Positions 11,574-21,374 of a stretch of 64,000 nucleotides of DNA are shown here, in pieces. Numbering within the stretch: the stretch's first letter is position 1; each line of letters begins with the position of its first letter. The notes beneath the pieces are model-generated. The model did not search any database. It had not been told where the DNA came from and was given only the letters and a program-made list of their open reading frames with translations. Position numbers and translations under genes: made by a program. Origin of the DNA: Aurifilum marmelostoma (taxonomy: Eukaryota; Ascomycota; Sordariomycetes; Diaporthales; Cryphonectriaceae). The stretch covers positions 1,477,001 to 1,541,000 of the forward strand of contig JAMXSV010000004.1 of NCBI GenBank assembly GCA_027559495.1. The letters run 5' to 3'.

Positions 11574-12167
11574 CAATCCATTCAGCTCATACTGAGCATG
11601 TGTACTGGCTTGTTGGCGTTTCTTCGAGTTGTGAAGGCGTAAAGAGGCGATGATGGTGGGAGAAGAGATAGTACTGCTCTATACTGTTACAATAGTGACG
11701 TATCATCTTATTGGAATACCTGTAGTACATTATCAAGACCTAATGTGGTGCTGATACAGCTTATGCGCTGATTCTTCGAGGAAGATATGCATGATTTGAC
11801 AAAGTATGAGTCGAAATGATGGATGGCTGAGCTGGCATTAGTGTATGTGTTAGTGCTCATACTAAAACAGAGAGAGAACATTAACAGAGTCTTAGCGCCC
11901 TCATCACATCAACTTCATGATGGCTCACCAGGACGAGAACAATAATTTTGGAAGAAAAAAAAAAAAAAAAAGAAGGAAAAAAAGCCCGAGCCTGCAAGAC
12001 AGCAACCATCAAAATTACCATTGCAATCTATAAGAAGGACCATCACCCCTTTCTCAAGATGAACATATTTCCATACTCATCATCACTCCTCAAAACCTTC
12101 ACCCAAATACCTAAAACCTGCAAAATCCAACACGCCCATTTCCTCATCTGGGTTCCTCGCAGAACAG
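11574..12167. other. Intergenic region
   Basis: Spacer between two plus-strand genes. It contains an A-rich run at 11955-11971 and AT/CA-rich leader sequence before the glycosyltransferase-like gene. No further gene seen. Confidence 0.5.
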
Positions 12168-13437
12168 ATGACAACCCCACTGCTCAACAATAATACCCAG
12201 ACTAGCAACATAACGATGGAGTCACCGTCTCATCCATACACCATGCCTCCAGGCGTGCACGCCATCCCAAGCACAGAGCTTGAGCTTTGCCCTGATGCTG
12301 AGATCGACGAGCTGCTCCAGCACCCGCCACCAGTCTCCCCCGGCCACAACAAGAATCTCTGGTTCTTTTGGCACTCTGGCTACAGGACGATGCATCCATA
12401 TACCAAGAGGACAGTCAGAACGTATCATCGACGCTTCTCCCGAAAGGGTTGGACGATCCGCGTCCTCGATGTAGCGCCTGGGTCACCCGCCAATGTCGCC
12501 AACTTCCTCGACGTGTCGGATCCTGCGCTCTTTCCCAAAGCCTTCCGGGAGGGCACCATCGCCGGCAAGTACGCGCTTCAGCATACGTCTGACCTCGTGC
12601 GGTTCCCCCTCCTGAATAAATACGGCGGGGTATACGCTGATGTCGGGCTGATGGCGATCGGGGATCTCGACGCGCTGTGGGAGGCGACCGTGGGCTCGTC
12701 GGATCCCCATCCGGTAACGGGGAAACGATACGAGGTGATCAGTTACCAAGCCGGAGTGGATGACGCGCCCGACCTGACCAACTACTTCTTGGCCTCGCGC
12801 CCCGAGAACCCTCTCTTCAAACGGTGCCATGAGTTGTTCCTCGCGCTGTGGGATGCGGACGGTGGGCGTACCAGCACCGAGGGGATGCACCTCTCCCCGC
12901 TCCTCGCCGGTGTCTCTCTGCTCGGCCAAAACATGGCATCCGAGACGCAAGTTGCGCTGTCCGACTACATCATCCAGGGCCAGGCGGTGCGCATGGTCAT
13001 GAGGACCATCGATGACGAGAGCGGTTGGGACGGTCCGGCCTACGTGCGAGACCACATATACGCCATGGACTACATGCCCGGGTCGCAGTTGATCAACGAG
13101 ATGACGGCGTGGGACGGGCAGAGGGCTTTTTGAGCTGATGTCGCTGCGGATCCCTGCCGACGGTGAGGAGGAGGGTGCCGACCAGAAGGCTGCGCGGGAT
13201 ATCGTCGAGGCGTGCCTATCGAGGAGCTTCGCGTTCAAGCTTGCACATGGGCTGATCCTCGCGGTGCTGGGGCCCACGCTGGGGTCCCTATGGAGGAGCA
13301 ACGAGGGGAGCGATGATGTGCCGGGGACGTACGCCCACTGGCTGAGGTACGGCATGATACATTGGGCGCAGGACGAGCTCCCGCCGCCGGTCGAGTTTAA
13401 CGAAGTGGCAGCCGTGAGACCGGGGCGGAAATCATAA
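12168..13437 (+). pseudogene. Capsular-polysaccharide-synthesis / GT32-like glycosyltransferase with an apparent frameshift
   Basis: The first frame runs 12168-13133 (321 residues; a second ATG at 12216 could be the start) and has the fungal CPS/GT32-like pattern: NLWFFWHSGYRTMHPYTKRT, TIRVLDVAPGS, GTIAGKYALQHTSDLVRFPL, LNKYGGVYADVGLMAIGDLD. The sequence continues without a splice signal in the next frame to 13437: ELMSLRIPAD, then a segment with LAHGLILAVLGPTLGSLWR, DDVPGTYAHWLRYG and DELPPPVEFN. This reads as the normal C-terminus of the same protein. The two frames meet at a run of five T at 13127-13131, where a one-base length difference accounts for the break. It is either a recent loss of function, a sequence error or, less likely, a real truncated protein. 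Where many GT32 enzymes have DxD, this one has ADVG (Asp near residue 158), so the metal site may be atypical. Confidence 0.75.
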
Positions 13438-15154
13438 ACTCCCGAGATCAGTATTGTTCAAGATGCCTCGAACCTGGAAGAAGGAGGGAGACAGACTCAA
13501 GTCATTGTAATCAGTGGCTAGCTGGGCAGATCATCATCAAAAGGCTAAAGATCAAATTTATATTTAATTAGGTCGTGAAGGAAGGGCTTCCTATGATGCC
13601 CAAGAACATTTGAATATGCCGGTTCATCATTCGCCTTCCTCATGTGCTCAGAAGAATCCAACGACCATGTCTCGATACGGAAGCGTGAGGTGTTGATTAC
13701 CTGAATTACATTACTAAAGAATACACGAGCAATATCGCTGATTGCCACGTCCTTGTTCTGTTGACAAGAGGCCACATCAAGACGACTCTTACACCCGTTC
13801 ACGAGACTCTCCTACCGACAAAACGAGCCTTCCTCAAGCTGCCCACACTCTTTTCAATAGGCCACGATAAGCTCATCAGTCAACCGGGGTTCTCTTCTGC
13901 TCGCATCTACACACAAGTACGTCTTGGCGATCGGGTATTTGCACCTTGTCTGTTCTCGCTCATCACAGCTGTCGGCGAGGCGCCAGGCTGTTCGTGTTCA
14001 TATGTAAAGGGAGGAAGTGGCTAGAGGTAGTTGTTAGTCCAGCTGCTCTCAGCATTGATTGGCCTGCGACAGTGGTAAGCCATACGTACAGATGCGATCC
14101 CTCTTGCGATCCCCCGTCTCATGCGAAAGGAGACATTTGGTCTGAACGAAGCCATCACCAACGTCTTGGGCCAGGCCCCTCTCTACTATGAGTGTGATGG
14201 CTGCAATCTCAAGGGTCCTTCGTCTGAGATGTCTCTTGAACTGTACTGGCGCTCTCATGACCAGACCTGGGCATCTTGAGATAGGAGGGGGGATGCGAGT
14301 ACCTCGGGGCTCAAGGGATGATCTTGGTAGATGCTGCTCTGTGGCCCAGCTGCGTGGAAGTTTCTCTATATATATAAACATATATCTTGTTCTTGTTCTT
14401 TTCCACTTCTCTCCCTTCGAAAAGTCGGCGAGATTTCTTTCTGTGATCATCCACGCGGAAGTAAATGATCTGCCTGCACCAGGTTGCATCATCTCGAGGT
14501 TGGCCGTTTTGCCTGTGGGTTTCGGGCCGCACACATAAGATTTGTCTGTATTTAGTCTGCACTTGCAGCATCCATGTTGATAGCAGAATGAAATTGCTGT
14601 TTAAGCTAGGTCTCTAAGCTAGGTCTCTCACAATATATATATATATATATATATATGTTGGGGGGGGGGGTTGAGTATTGAGTCAATGCTAATGTTCACA
14701 ATAGAATGACTTGTGAAGTGAGCCATTCTAACATCTATGAAATTGCTGATTAAGGCTTGCTTCTCATGACACGTCGGTGTAGGCACAGAGTGTGGTTGCT
14801 GCGTCTGCCTCCTGTGTGAATCTTGTGGGTGTAGATTTGGCTGCGCGGGTTAGCAGAAGTCTCGCTGCAGGCCAAATACAGTAATTAGCAAGAGATTTAA
14901 CCAAGGGAGGGTGTGGTAAGAGGGTTCGGCGGGAGGTGTTTAGCCCTGCAGTCTAGAGGCACATGTGCTAATTATAGTAGCTAATAGCAAAGCCAACCCT
15001 CCCAAAATATTCCGTCTAGGAACCCTTAAGGGTGTCTGCCCGGGACAGGATTACGTACTGAACCCGACAACCTCAATGACCTAGATTGAAACAGCGCCAG
15101 CTATGAATGAGAGTCACCAACTACACGCAGAGACACACATATACACACACATGC
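13438..15154. other. Intergenic region with simple repeats
   Basis: No supported gene. It holds a 13-base tandem duplication (AAGCTAGGTCTCT twice, about 14603-14628) followed by an AT dinucleotide run and a G run. Short open frames on both strands lack coding character. Confidence 0.5.
14633..14669. repeat. AT microsatellite followed by a poly-G tract
   Basis: About twelve AT units (14633-14656) are followed within four bases by ten G (14660-14669). It is probably length-variable and is a likely place for sequencing error. Confidence 0.9.
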
Positions 15155-16537
15155 ATGAATGAGCCACAATGGACAATGGACAGAGACATTAGTCCGCCAC
15201 CTCTCAAACGGCAGAGGATTGAGGTTGCTGGTCTTGAAGGCAACGCGATTTCTCGGCCAGCACTAAATCAACAATCTGGTGTGGGTGATCCTGACATGGG
15301 CGCGACATGCGTGCGGATCTTTGCATGGAATATCAACGGAATCCAGCCATTCCTCCCAGCATCTGCGATGCCAATCACGGCATTCTTTAAACCTGTGAGC
15401 CGGCAGCAGCATCTGAAGAGTAGCGGTAGAGCAACTGCCACGACCACAAATGAGGGGCCGGTCAGAAACGCGACTGGTAGTCCGCTGCGGACATTTCTGC
15501 AGAGACACCGCTGGCCCGAGGTTCTCTTTCTGCAGGAGCTCAAGATCAGCCCGTCGGACGAAAAGACCCCTGCCACTCTGCTCCACTCCATCAACACCCC
15601 TCTCCCCACTGGAGACAAGAACCACTCCCCCCTCACGCCAGGAAACACATACAGACTCGACGTCAATCGCCCACGAGACAAGCACAACGCTCGTGGCTTC
15701 GGCGGAAAGCTCTACGGCGTAGGGACCCTCCTGCGCGAGGACTTTGCCAGCAGGCATGTAGCCACCGTGAGGCATGCAGGCTGGGACCACGAGGGCCGCG
15801 TCACCATCGTCGAACTGAGGCAGGAGCCGGGGACAATAGGGGCCGAGAAGAGGACTGGCGGGAGCGGCAGCAGGCCCGGACCCCTGGCGCTCATCAACCT
15901 TTACGCTGTCAACGGCACCAGCGCACCCTATCGCTCGCCAGACACGGGCGAGGCGCTCGGCACTCGGCACGACCATAAACTGCGCTTCCACGAGCGACTG
16001 CGTGACGAGTGCCTGGATCTTGAGAGGCGCGGTTTCGATGTCGTCATCGCGGGCGACCTAAACATCGCGCGAGGGCGGCTAGACGGGCGGCCGAACCTCA
16101 GGACGTACCCGCGCCAGCATTGCCTGAACAGGGCAGACTTCAACAGAAAGTTCTTTGGGAGCGAGGACAACGCGAGGTCCGAGGCGTATCTGGGTGAGGA
16201 GGGCCCAAGTGATATCAAAACCAGCAGTCCAGGAGCGGTCGGTGACAGCGTCGGCAGCAGAAGCACCAGCAACAGCAGTACATCTTTCGACGGTGTAGAT
16301 ACTTTCCGTGCTCTACGGGGAAGAGAGCGGAGGTATACATACCATCCGCGCAGCGGAGACGAGTGGGGCACGAGTTGTGATCGGGTAGACCTTATCATTG
16401 TCTCCAAGAGTCTCTTCGATGCTGGCAGGGTGCTCGATGCCGATATCCTGGATTCGCCGCAGGAGCGGGGGACAAGCGATCATGTGCCTCTATGGGTCAA
16501 ACTGAGTCTTGGAGGTGACAAAACAGAGGCAGCCTGA
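15155..16537 (+). CDS. Endonuclease/exonuclease/phosphatase family protein, exonuclease III / AP-endonuclease type
   Basis: A single exon, stop at 16535-16537. The frame is open from an ATG at 15107, but that stretch translates a CA repeat, so I prefer ATG 15155 or 15176; the PPPLKRQRIE just after looks like a nuclear localisation signal. The metal-dependent nuclease motifs occur in order: FAWNINGIQPF (Asn ligand), FLQELK (Glu ligand), GFGGKLYGVGTLLR, LALINLYAVNG, IAGDLNIARGRLD (Asp/Asn pair), YTYHPRSG...CDRVDLIIVS and TSDHVPLW (catalytic Asp-His). Such enzymes cut abasic DNA or remove 3' blocking groups. A Ser/Gly-rich insert lies between the DLN and YTY motifs. There is no C-terminal GRF zinc finger or PCNA-binding motif of the Apn2 kind, so I do not assign APN1 or APN2; it is an ExoIII-like relative. 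Confidence 0.8.
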   Translation: MNEPQWTMDRDISPPPLKRQRIEVAGLEGNAISRPALNQQSGVGDPDMGATCVRIFAWNINGIQPFLPASAMPITAFFKPVSRQQHLKSSGRATATTTNEGPVRNATGSPLRTFLQRHRWPEVLFLQELKISPSDEKTPATLLHSINTPLPTGDKNHSPLTPGNTYRLDVNRPRDKHNARGFGGKLYGVGTLLREDFASRHVATVRHAGWDHEGRVTIVELRQEPGTIGAEKRTGGSGSRPGPLALINLYAVNGTSAPYRSPDTGEALGTRHDHKLRFHERLRDECLDLERRGFDVVIAGDLNIARGRLDGRPNLRTYPRQHCLNRADFNRKFFGSEDNARSEAYLGEEGPSDIKTSSPGAVGDSVGSRSTSNSSTSFDGVDTFRALRGRERRYTYHPRSGDEWGTSCDRVDLIIVSKSLFDAGRVLDADILDSPQERGTSDHVPLWVKLSLGGDKTEAA

Positions 16538-18188
16538 ACACCTCTGGAAGAATTGAGTCTGCCATCAGTGGTGCTTGGGATGCAGACCAGGAAAGCCTGG
16601 GCTCAAGTTTAACAGCTTGTAGCCTTGTGGGTGGGGTCTGTTCTATTACACGCGATTGGCGGAACTGGACATCTAGGTTTGCATTCAGAACGTCGACTAA
16701 GACATTCAGGACGAAGTATAAGTCGTTTTGCTCAATGCTGTGCTCTAGATCTGGTGAACTTTATCCATTACACTAGATATGGTAATTTTGATTGATCAAA
16801 TTTCCGCATTCTTCAGGGCATGTTCTGAAGTCGATGTCTCGAACATCAAACCAGGTCAGAGAGAGAGTGAGAGAAAGAGGAGGGGGGGGGGGGCAGAGCA
16901 GGTCTGTCAACCAGCCTTCAGAGTCAGGAAAGAGTGCGCATGTAAGCAAGTACTCGGATGCTATTGTGATGAAGAGGGGGCAGGTTCTCATGTTGAAACT
17001 TACTGTCTATCGAATCTCCCACTGTGGCTTCCCATGTCCACCGACAGGTCAATAGAGCTTGATGTCCCCAGCCACCAAGACGTCAAGGTGTCATTAAGTA
17101 CTGATCTCACATGGCAACTAAACAAGCAGCTGGAAACTAAGTGGGCTGGACTGGCTGACAAGTCGACAATGCTAAAAGGTCAGGCTTAGCTCCGCAAGCA
17201 GGTGGAAACCCTCAACCAGCTGGCGGTGATTATGGCCGGTCTCGGCATCAGCTCAGTGCATAACATCTTAGTAGATGGGAAATTGAAAACAAGACAGTCA
17301 TGATCTTTCAGAACAGATCGAATGATATGTGTCTAAGCTGAAGGCCGTTTCATACGTTTCTAACCAAGGGGAAATAGGGGCATCATACCATTGATATCAT
17401 TCTACGGATGGGATGCATGACAAGTTCGTTTCCGATTTTATGACCATTGTCACAGAAAGAGAGGTATAGAGCGTGTGCGTGTAAATACTTTGGCGTTAGG
17501 CTAGAAGGCCAGCAATATGTATATCAATACCGATGCTACTATTGCCTGTCTCAAGATTTTGTACATTTGCTCTAGTGTACAATGATTGAGTGTTTGTTTT
17601 CTTGTTTGAGAATTTGTAGTTGGAAAGGAAATTTGTGAGGTGCGCCTGGTTATTCTAGTGATATTGAGCCTCTCGAGCGCTTGGAATCACAACACAGCTG
17701 GGAGGGCCGAGAGTCAACAGTCATGATCCTGCGGCGAGATTCTTGCTCTGTAACAAATCGTCAAATGCATATGACACTACACAGAGAACAACGTGCAAGG
17801 CGCTGCAAACGACAGAAAACCCCTTGAAGCCCTTGGTTCTAAAGATCGTCCGGTTTACCTTGTTATGGAAACCCAACACTACCGCTAGAACTGTCCAATT
17901 GCAACGGCGCCATGAACCGCCTCACCCGTGATGTAGATCTCTAGATATCTATACTAATACTTGCACTCATACGCATCATCCACTATGTCTAGGCTGAGTG
18001 CTTGAGAAGCATGTGACAACGTCCGCAAAGACAGCCCAACAGGTCAGAATATATAAAGAAGGGCATTGCTCTGCCTGACCTGAATCTAGAACCCTTCTCT
18101 TCATCCTTCTTATTATTACTCAGAAAATTCTCTGGGTTACTAAAGAACCGACACCGACCCGTAAAGAGGAAAAAAGAAAATTCTTAAA
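16538..18188. other. Intergenic region with a possible gene relic
   Basis: The stretch 16990-17303 reads in one frame apart from a single TAG at 17187-17189 and has Lys/Gln/Leu-rich, coiled-coil-like residues on both sides of it (see findings). A G run lies near 16881-16892. The rest shows nothing I can identify except the promoter of the downstream small secreted protein. Confidence 0.4.
18050..18057 (+). promoter_or_regulatory. TATA box of the 12-Cys secreted protein gene
   Basis: TATATAAA lies about 130 bases before the ATG at 18189. It is followed by a CT-rich leader, a classic arrangement for highly expressed small fungal genes. Confidence 0.5.
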
Positions 18189-18619
18189 ATGCAGTTGCCA
18201 TCTCCTATCGCCACCTTCGTCTGCCTTGCCATCATCGCCTTATGCGGCGATGTGCTCGCACGGGTCAGTAGTATCCCTGCTATGATCATCACACCTCCTC
18301 TCCACGAGCCAACGTCCAAGACTGACAAAGCCGCTCTCCTGAACAGGTTGTTGCTCCTCCCTCCCTGCGATCCTCCCCCGCCTCCCTGCAGTCGTCCTCC
18401 AGCCTCGGGGACTGCATCGGGGACAGCTTCTTCGAATGCATGGGCAACAGCGGGTGCAGAGGTCCGGACGACACGGGATGCCTCTGCTCAAGCCCTGCAT
18501 ATGACAACTGTGTCCGGGAGCGCATCCACGAGAGGTGTCCTGAGCGCTGCGGCGAGGCCGAGGCGATCCGGTGCGACACGTGCCACGCTTGCGACCGGGA
18601 CCCCAGGTGTCCTGCGTGA
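18189..18619 (+). CDS. Small secreted protein with 12 cysteines (CFEM-like spacing), effector candidate
   Basis: Two exons: 18189-18263 and 18392-18619, joined in phase 0. The intron (128 nt) starts GTCAGT, has ACTGAC as branch site near 18322 and ends CCCTGCAG. The product is 100 residues. Exon 1 encodes MQLPSPIATFVCLAIIALCG plus DVLAR, a strong signal peptide. Exon 2 encodes 75 residues with 12 cysteines spaced C-7-C-5-C-7-C-1-C-7-C-8-C-3-C-7-C-2-C-2-C-5-C, ending CPA. The DDTGCLC segment resembles the D..CxC core of CFEM domains, but the spacing and the extra four cysteines differ, so I call it CFEM-like only. The longer unspliced frame from the same ATG loses all these cysteines and is not the product. 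Likely extracellular and disulfide-bonded; function unknown. Confidence 0.75.
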
Positions 18620-19439
18620 AGGGGGGAACGTCCAGAAGAGAAAGGCAAAAGCCCAATCATACACTTCCGAATAAAGGAAAGGGAAAATCAAATGACACGG
18701 TCAAATGACACTCTTCATGGTCGACGACTGGCGTTGTAGCGAAGATGTTTAGATGGGGGGTTTACGGTTGACTCTTCTTCTCATCAACATCACAGATCTA
18801 TTCAGCTTGGTTGGACTGTGAAGGCAATTACAATGATGCAGTACAAGCAATATGGATTCAGGATTTTGTGGATCTGAAGCTCTGAAAGTAATGATCATAT
18901 CTCCAACGTTAATAGTATCGATGACGGGAATTCTTCCCGTGTTGACTCTTTTATTGTAGAGGCAAGCCCCCAAAAAGGTGTTACTCAGTATAAGACAGTG
19001 CCTTGTATCTAGTGCAAGGAAATGAAGCTGAAATTATGCACACATGATTATACGCCGGTCTAAGGTGACATTCGTAGGTTCCTCGGGTCGAGGGCACAAG
19101 GACAATATTAATGTCAAACGTACTTGTTAGAAAGTTGGCAAACAAATTCAATGACAATGTGGCATGTACACATACTCGAGACGATATTTATGAATGATTC
19201 CCTCCCGTGGCTTTCCTCCTGGGCTCTGTGGGCAGGGCGTGACCAAAGGATCAAGAGGGCCTCAGGTGAAATGCGGACAGCAAAGGGGGATCTTGCCAGG
19301 GGTTCAATTTGGCTAGGAACCGTTTCTCTCTCCTCATCAAGAGCAGCAGTGCTCGCTTCCTTTTGTCTGTTGTAGGTGGTGGCCATCCAGCCTCGAGGCC
19401 TGCCCGTCATGCCACTTCGCCTCCCCCCCCCCCCCCCTC
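18620..19439. other. Intergenic region between convergent genes
   Basis: This 820-base 3'-to-3' spacer shows no supported gene. A 15-base C run (19423-19437) sits immediately next to the P450 stop codon, that is, in its 3' UTR. Confidence 0.5.
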
Positions 19440-21070
19440 TCAAAATGACACTCTCGCGAGCCGCACATAACACTGCGCCGGCTCCAGAGCAAACCTCTGC
19501 ACACCCTCGTACCCGCCCAGGCCCGCGGGACACTTGAGCAGCTCAAAGTGCCACACGATCAGGGCGAACTGGATCTTGAGCGCCTGCACGGCCAGCTTCT
19601 TGCCGAAGCAGCTGCGCGGGCCCAGCCCGAACGCCAGCTGCGGCCCGGCCATGGGGTCGTAGGCCTCGGCGCCCGTGTCCGCATCCACCCGGAGCCACCT
19701 CTCGGGCCGGAAGGCGGCGATGTCGGCATCGTCCCACGTGCCCGTCAGCGCCTTGCCCTCGGCCCGCCGCGCCCCGGGGCTGCGCTCGTGGTCGCGCACC
19801 GGCATGTTGGCCGTCTTGTACCCCGCGCCCGTGGCCGGCATGAACACCTCGGTGCCCCTGGGGACGCGCCGCCCCAGCACCGTGGTGTCGACCTGCGCCT
19901 GGCGCACCACCATGGCGATCGTGTTGGCGTGGCGCTGGATCTCCTCGACGGCGGCGTCCAGGTACGGCGTCCTGCGGAAGGCGGCGTCGAGCTCCGCGTG
20001 CGTCGGCGTGCGTCCCTGGGCCGCCGCCACGGGCACGGCCGCGCGCAGGTCGGCTCGCAGCCGGGCCTGCGCCTGCGGGTGGTCAGCGAGCAGCTTGACG
20101 CCCCACGATACCGTCGTGGCGCTCGTGTCATAGCCCGCCGTCATGAAGCCGAAGAACTCGTCGGCGATGGCCCGGCTGTGGTAGTCGGGCGTGCGGCCCT
20201 CGCGCGCGGCGAGGTCACGCTCGCGCAGGAGGACGCTGTGCAGGGCGCTGCGGGGCGTCGCGCCGTCCCCGGACTCGATCAGGGCGACATACTCGGCTGT
20301 CCGGTCTGCGATATACCCGTCCTTGATCGCCATGGCGCGCCGCATGTACGGCAGCTTGCGGAAGACCCACGAGGTGAGGCGGGGCGCGGGCGAGAGCTGG
20401 AAGCTGGTCACGGAGTCGGCGAGGGTGAGGATCGCGGAGAAGATGACCGGCACGGGGGCCTCCTCGGGGAAGGGCATCGGGGTGTCGCTGATGGCGGTGC
20501 TGCTGTGGCTGTCGGGGCCGGACCTGGCCTCCTTCTTCTCGAGGGACCACTCCGTGTCCCGCCACTGCTGCAGGACACCCAGCCGCAGGAACATGTTGCT
20601 CTCCGTCTCCTCGAGGCCAAAGGAGCTGGCAAAGATGGAGTCCAGCCCCAGGGCGACGATGTCGGCGTGAGCGGCAAAGGGGCGGCCGGCGGCGAGATCG
20701 CACTTGAGGTCCCAGACCTCGACCATGGAGGCCGCGGCGCGGTAGACCTCCGGGGCGCTCACGGTGCTGATGAAGGTCGGGGCCATGAGGTGGTTCACGA
20801 GGGCGCGGTTGCGCTTGAAGCGGTCATCGGTCGAGAGGAAGTGCAGCTGTTGCTGGGGCAGGATGCCATCGATCAGGTCGCCGACGAACCTGCTGCGGTC
20901 AAACTCTCTCGTGCGCCGGAGCAGGATGTCCTGGGCCTCGAGCGGGTCTGTCAATACCACCCACGGGGGCGACATGGGCTTGACAAACACCTGGACGACT
21001 GGGCTGCCGTGGCGCTCGTTGAGGGAACTGAGCCAACACTGTCGTTGGGTGTGTGTTTTGATATGGTTAG

Positions 21071-21101
<31 letters not shown>

Positions 21102-21374
21102 CCTTCTCTCGCGCTCTCCCTATCCCGGGGTGGCGTTGAGGGTCCATAGGCTGTCGGCCGAAGACACAGCAAGCTAGGTCCTGTGTTCACTCACAAAAAT
21201 ACGCTTCGTACGCATGATATATGCCATCATCTCTGGCACATCCCCAAACAGCTTGTTCGCGGCATCGTGGTTATACGGGATGCCCTCGATGGGCCTCGGC
21301 AGGATGGCACGGTATAGGGTGTACAGCACGACCAGCGTGACGCCGAGGAGGAAGAGAAGCAGTGTGGTATCCAT
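19440..21374 (-). CDS. Cytochrome P450 monooxygenase
   Basis: Exons are 21195-21374 (ATG at 21374) and 19440-21038, joined in phase 0. The 156-nt intron has GTGAGTG as donor, a perfect GCTAAC branch site and acceptor ACGACAG, plus a 29-base A tract (read on the gene strand). The product is about 592 residues, somewhat longer than the usual 500-530. Residues 1-25 are a membrane anchor (MDTTLLLFLLGVTLVVLYTLYR) followed by the proline hinge LPRPIEGIPYN. The P450 signatures are an I-helix AGYDTSATT, ExxR in EEIQRHANT, FRPERWL and the haem loop FGLGPRSCFG with the Cys thiolate ligand. Probably ER-bound and dependent on a P450 reductase. Substrate unknown; no biosynthetic partner genes adjoin it. 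The 533-codon frame on the opposite strand is a shadow. Confidence 0.92.

Noticed and set aside
15107..15154. Upstream ATG of the exonuclease III-like gene
   Set aside because: The extra residues are a translated CA repeat; later ATGs give a start followed closely by a nuclear-localisation-like basic stretch.
18264..18674. Unspliced continuation of the small secreted protein frame (161 codons)
   Set aside because: It runs through an intron with good signals; the spliced frame yields a coherent 12-Cys domain while this one does not.
19548..21149. 533-codon open frame on the plus strand
   Set aside because: It lies exactly opposite the P450 exon; its Arg/Gly/His-rich sequence is a shadow caused by high third-position GC.
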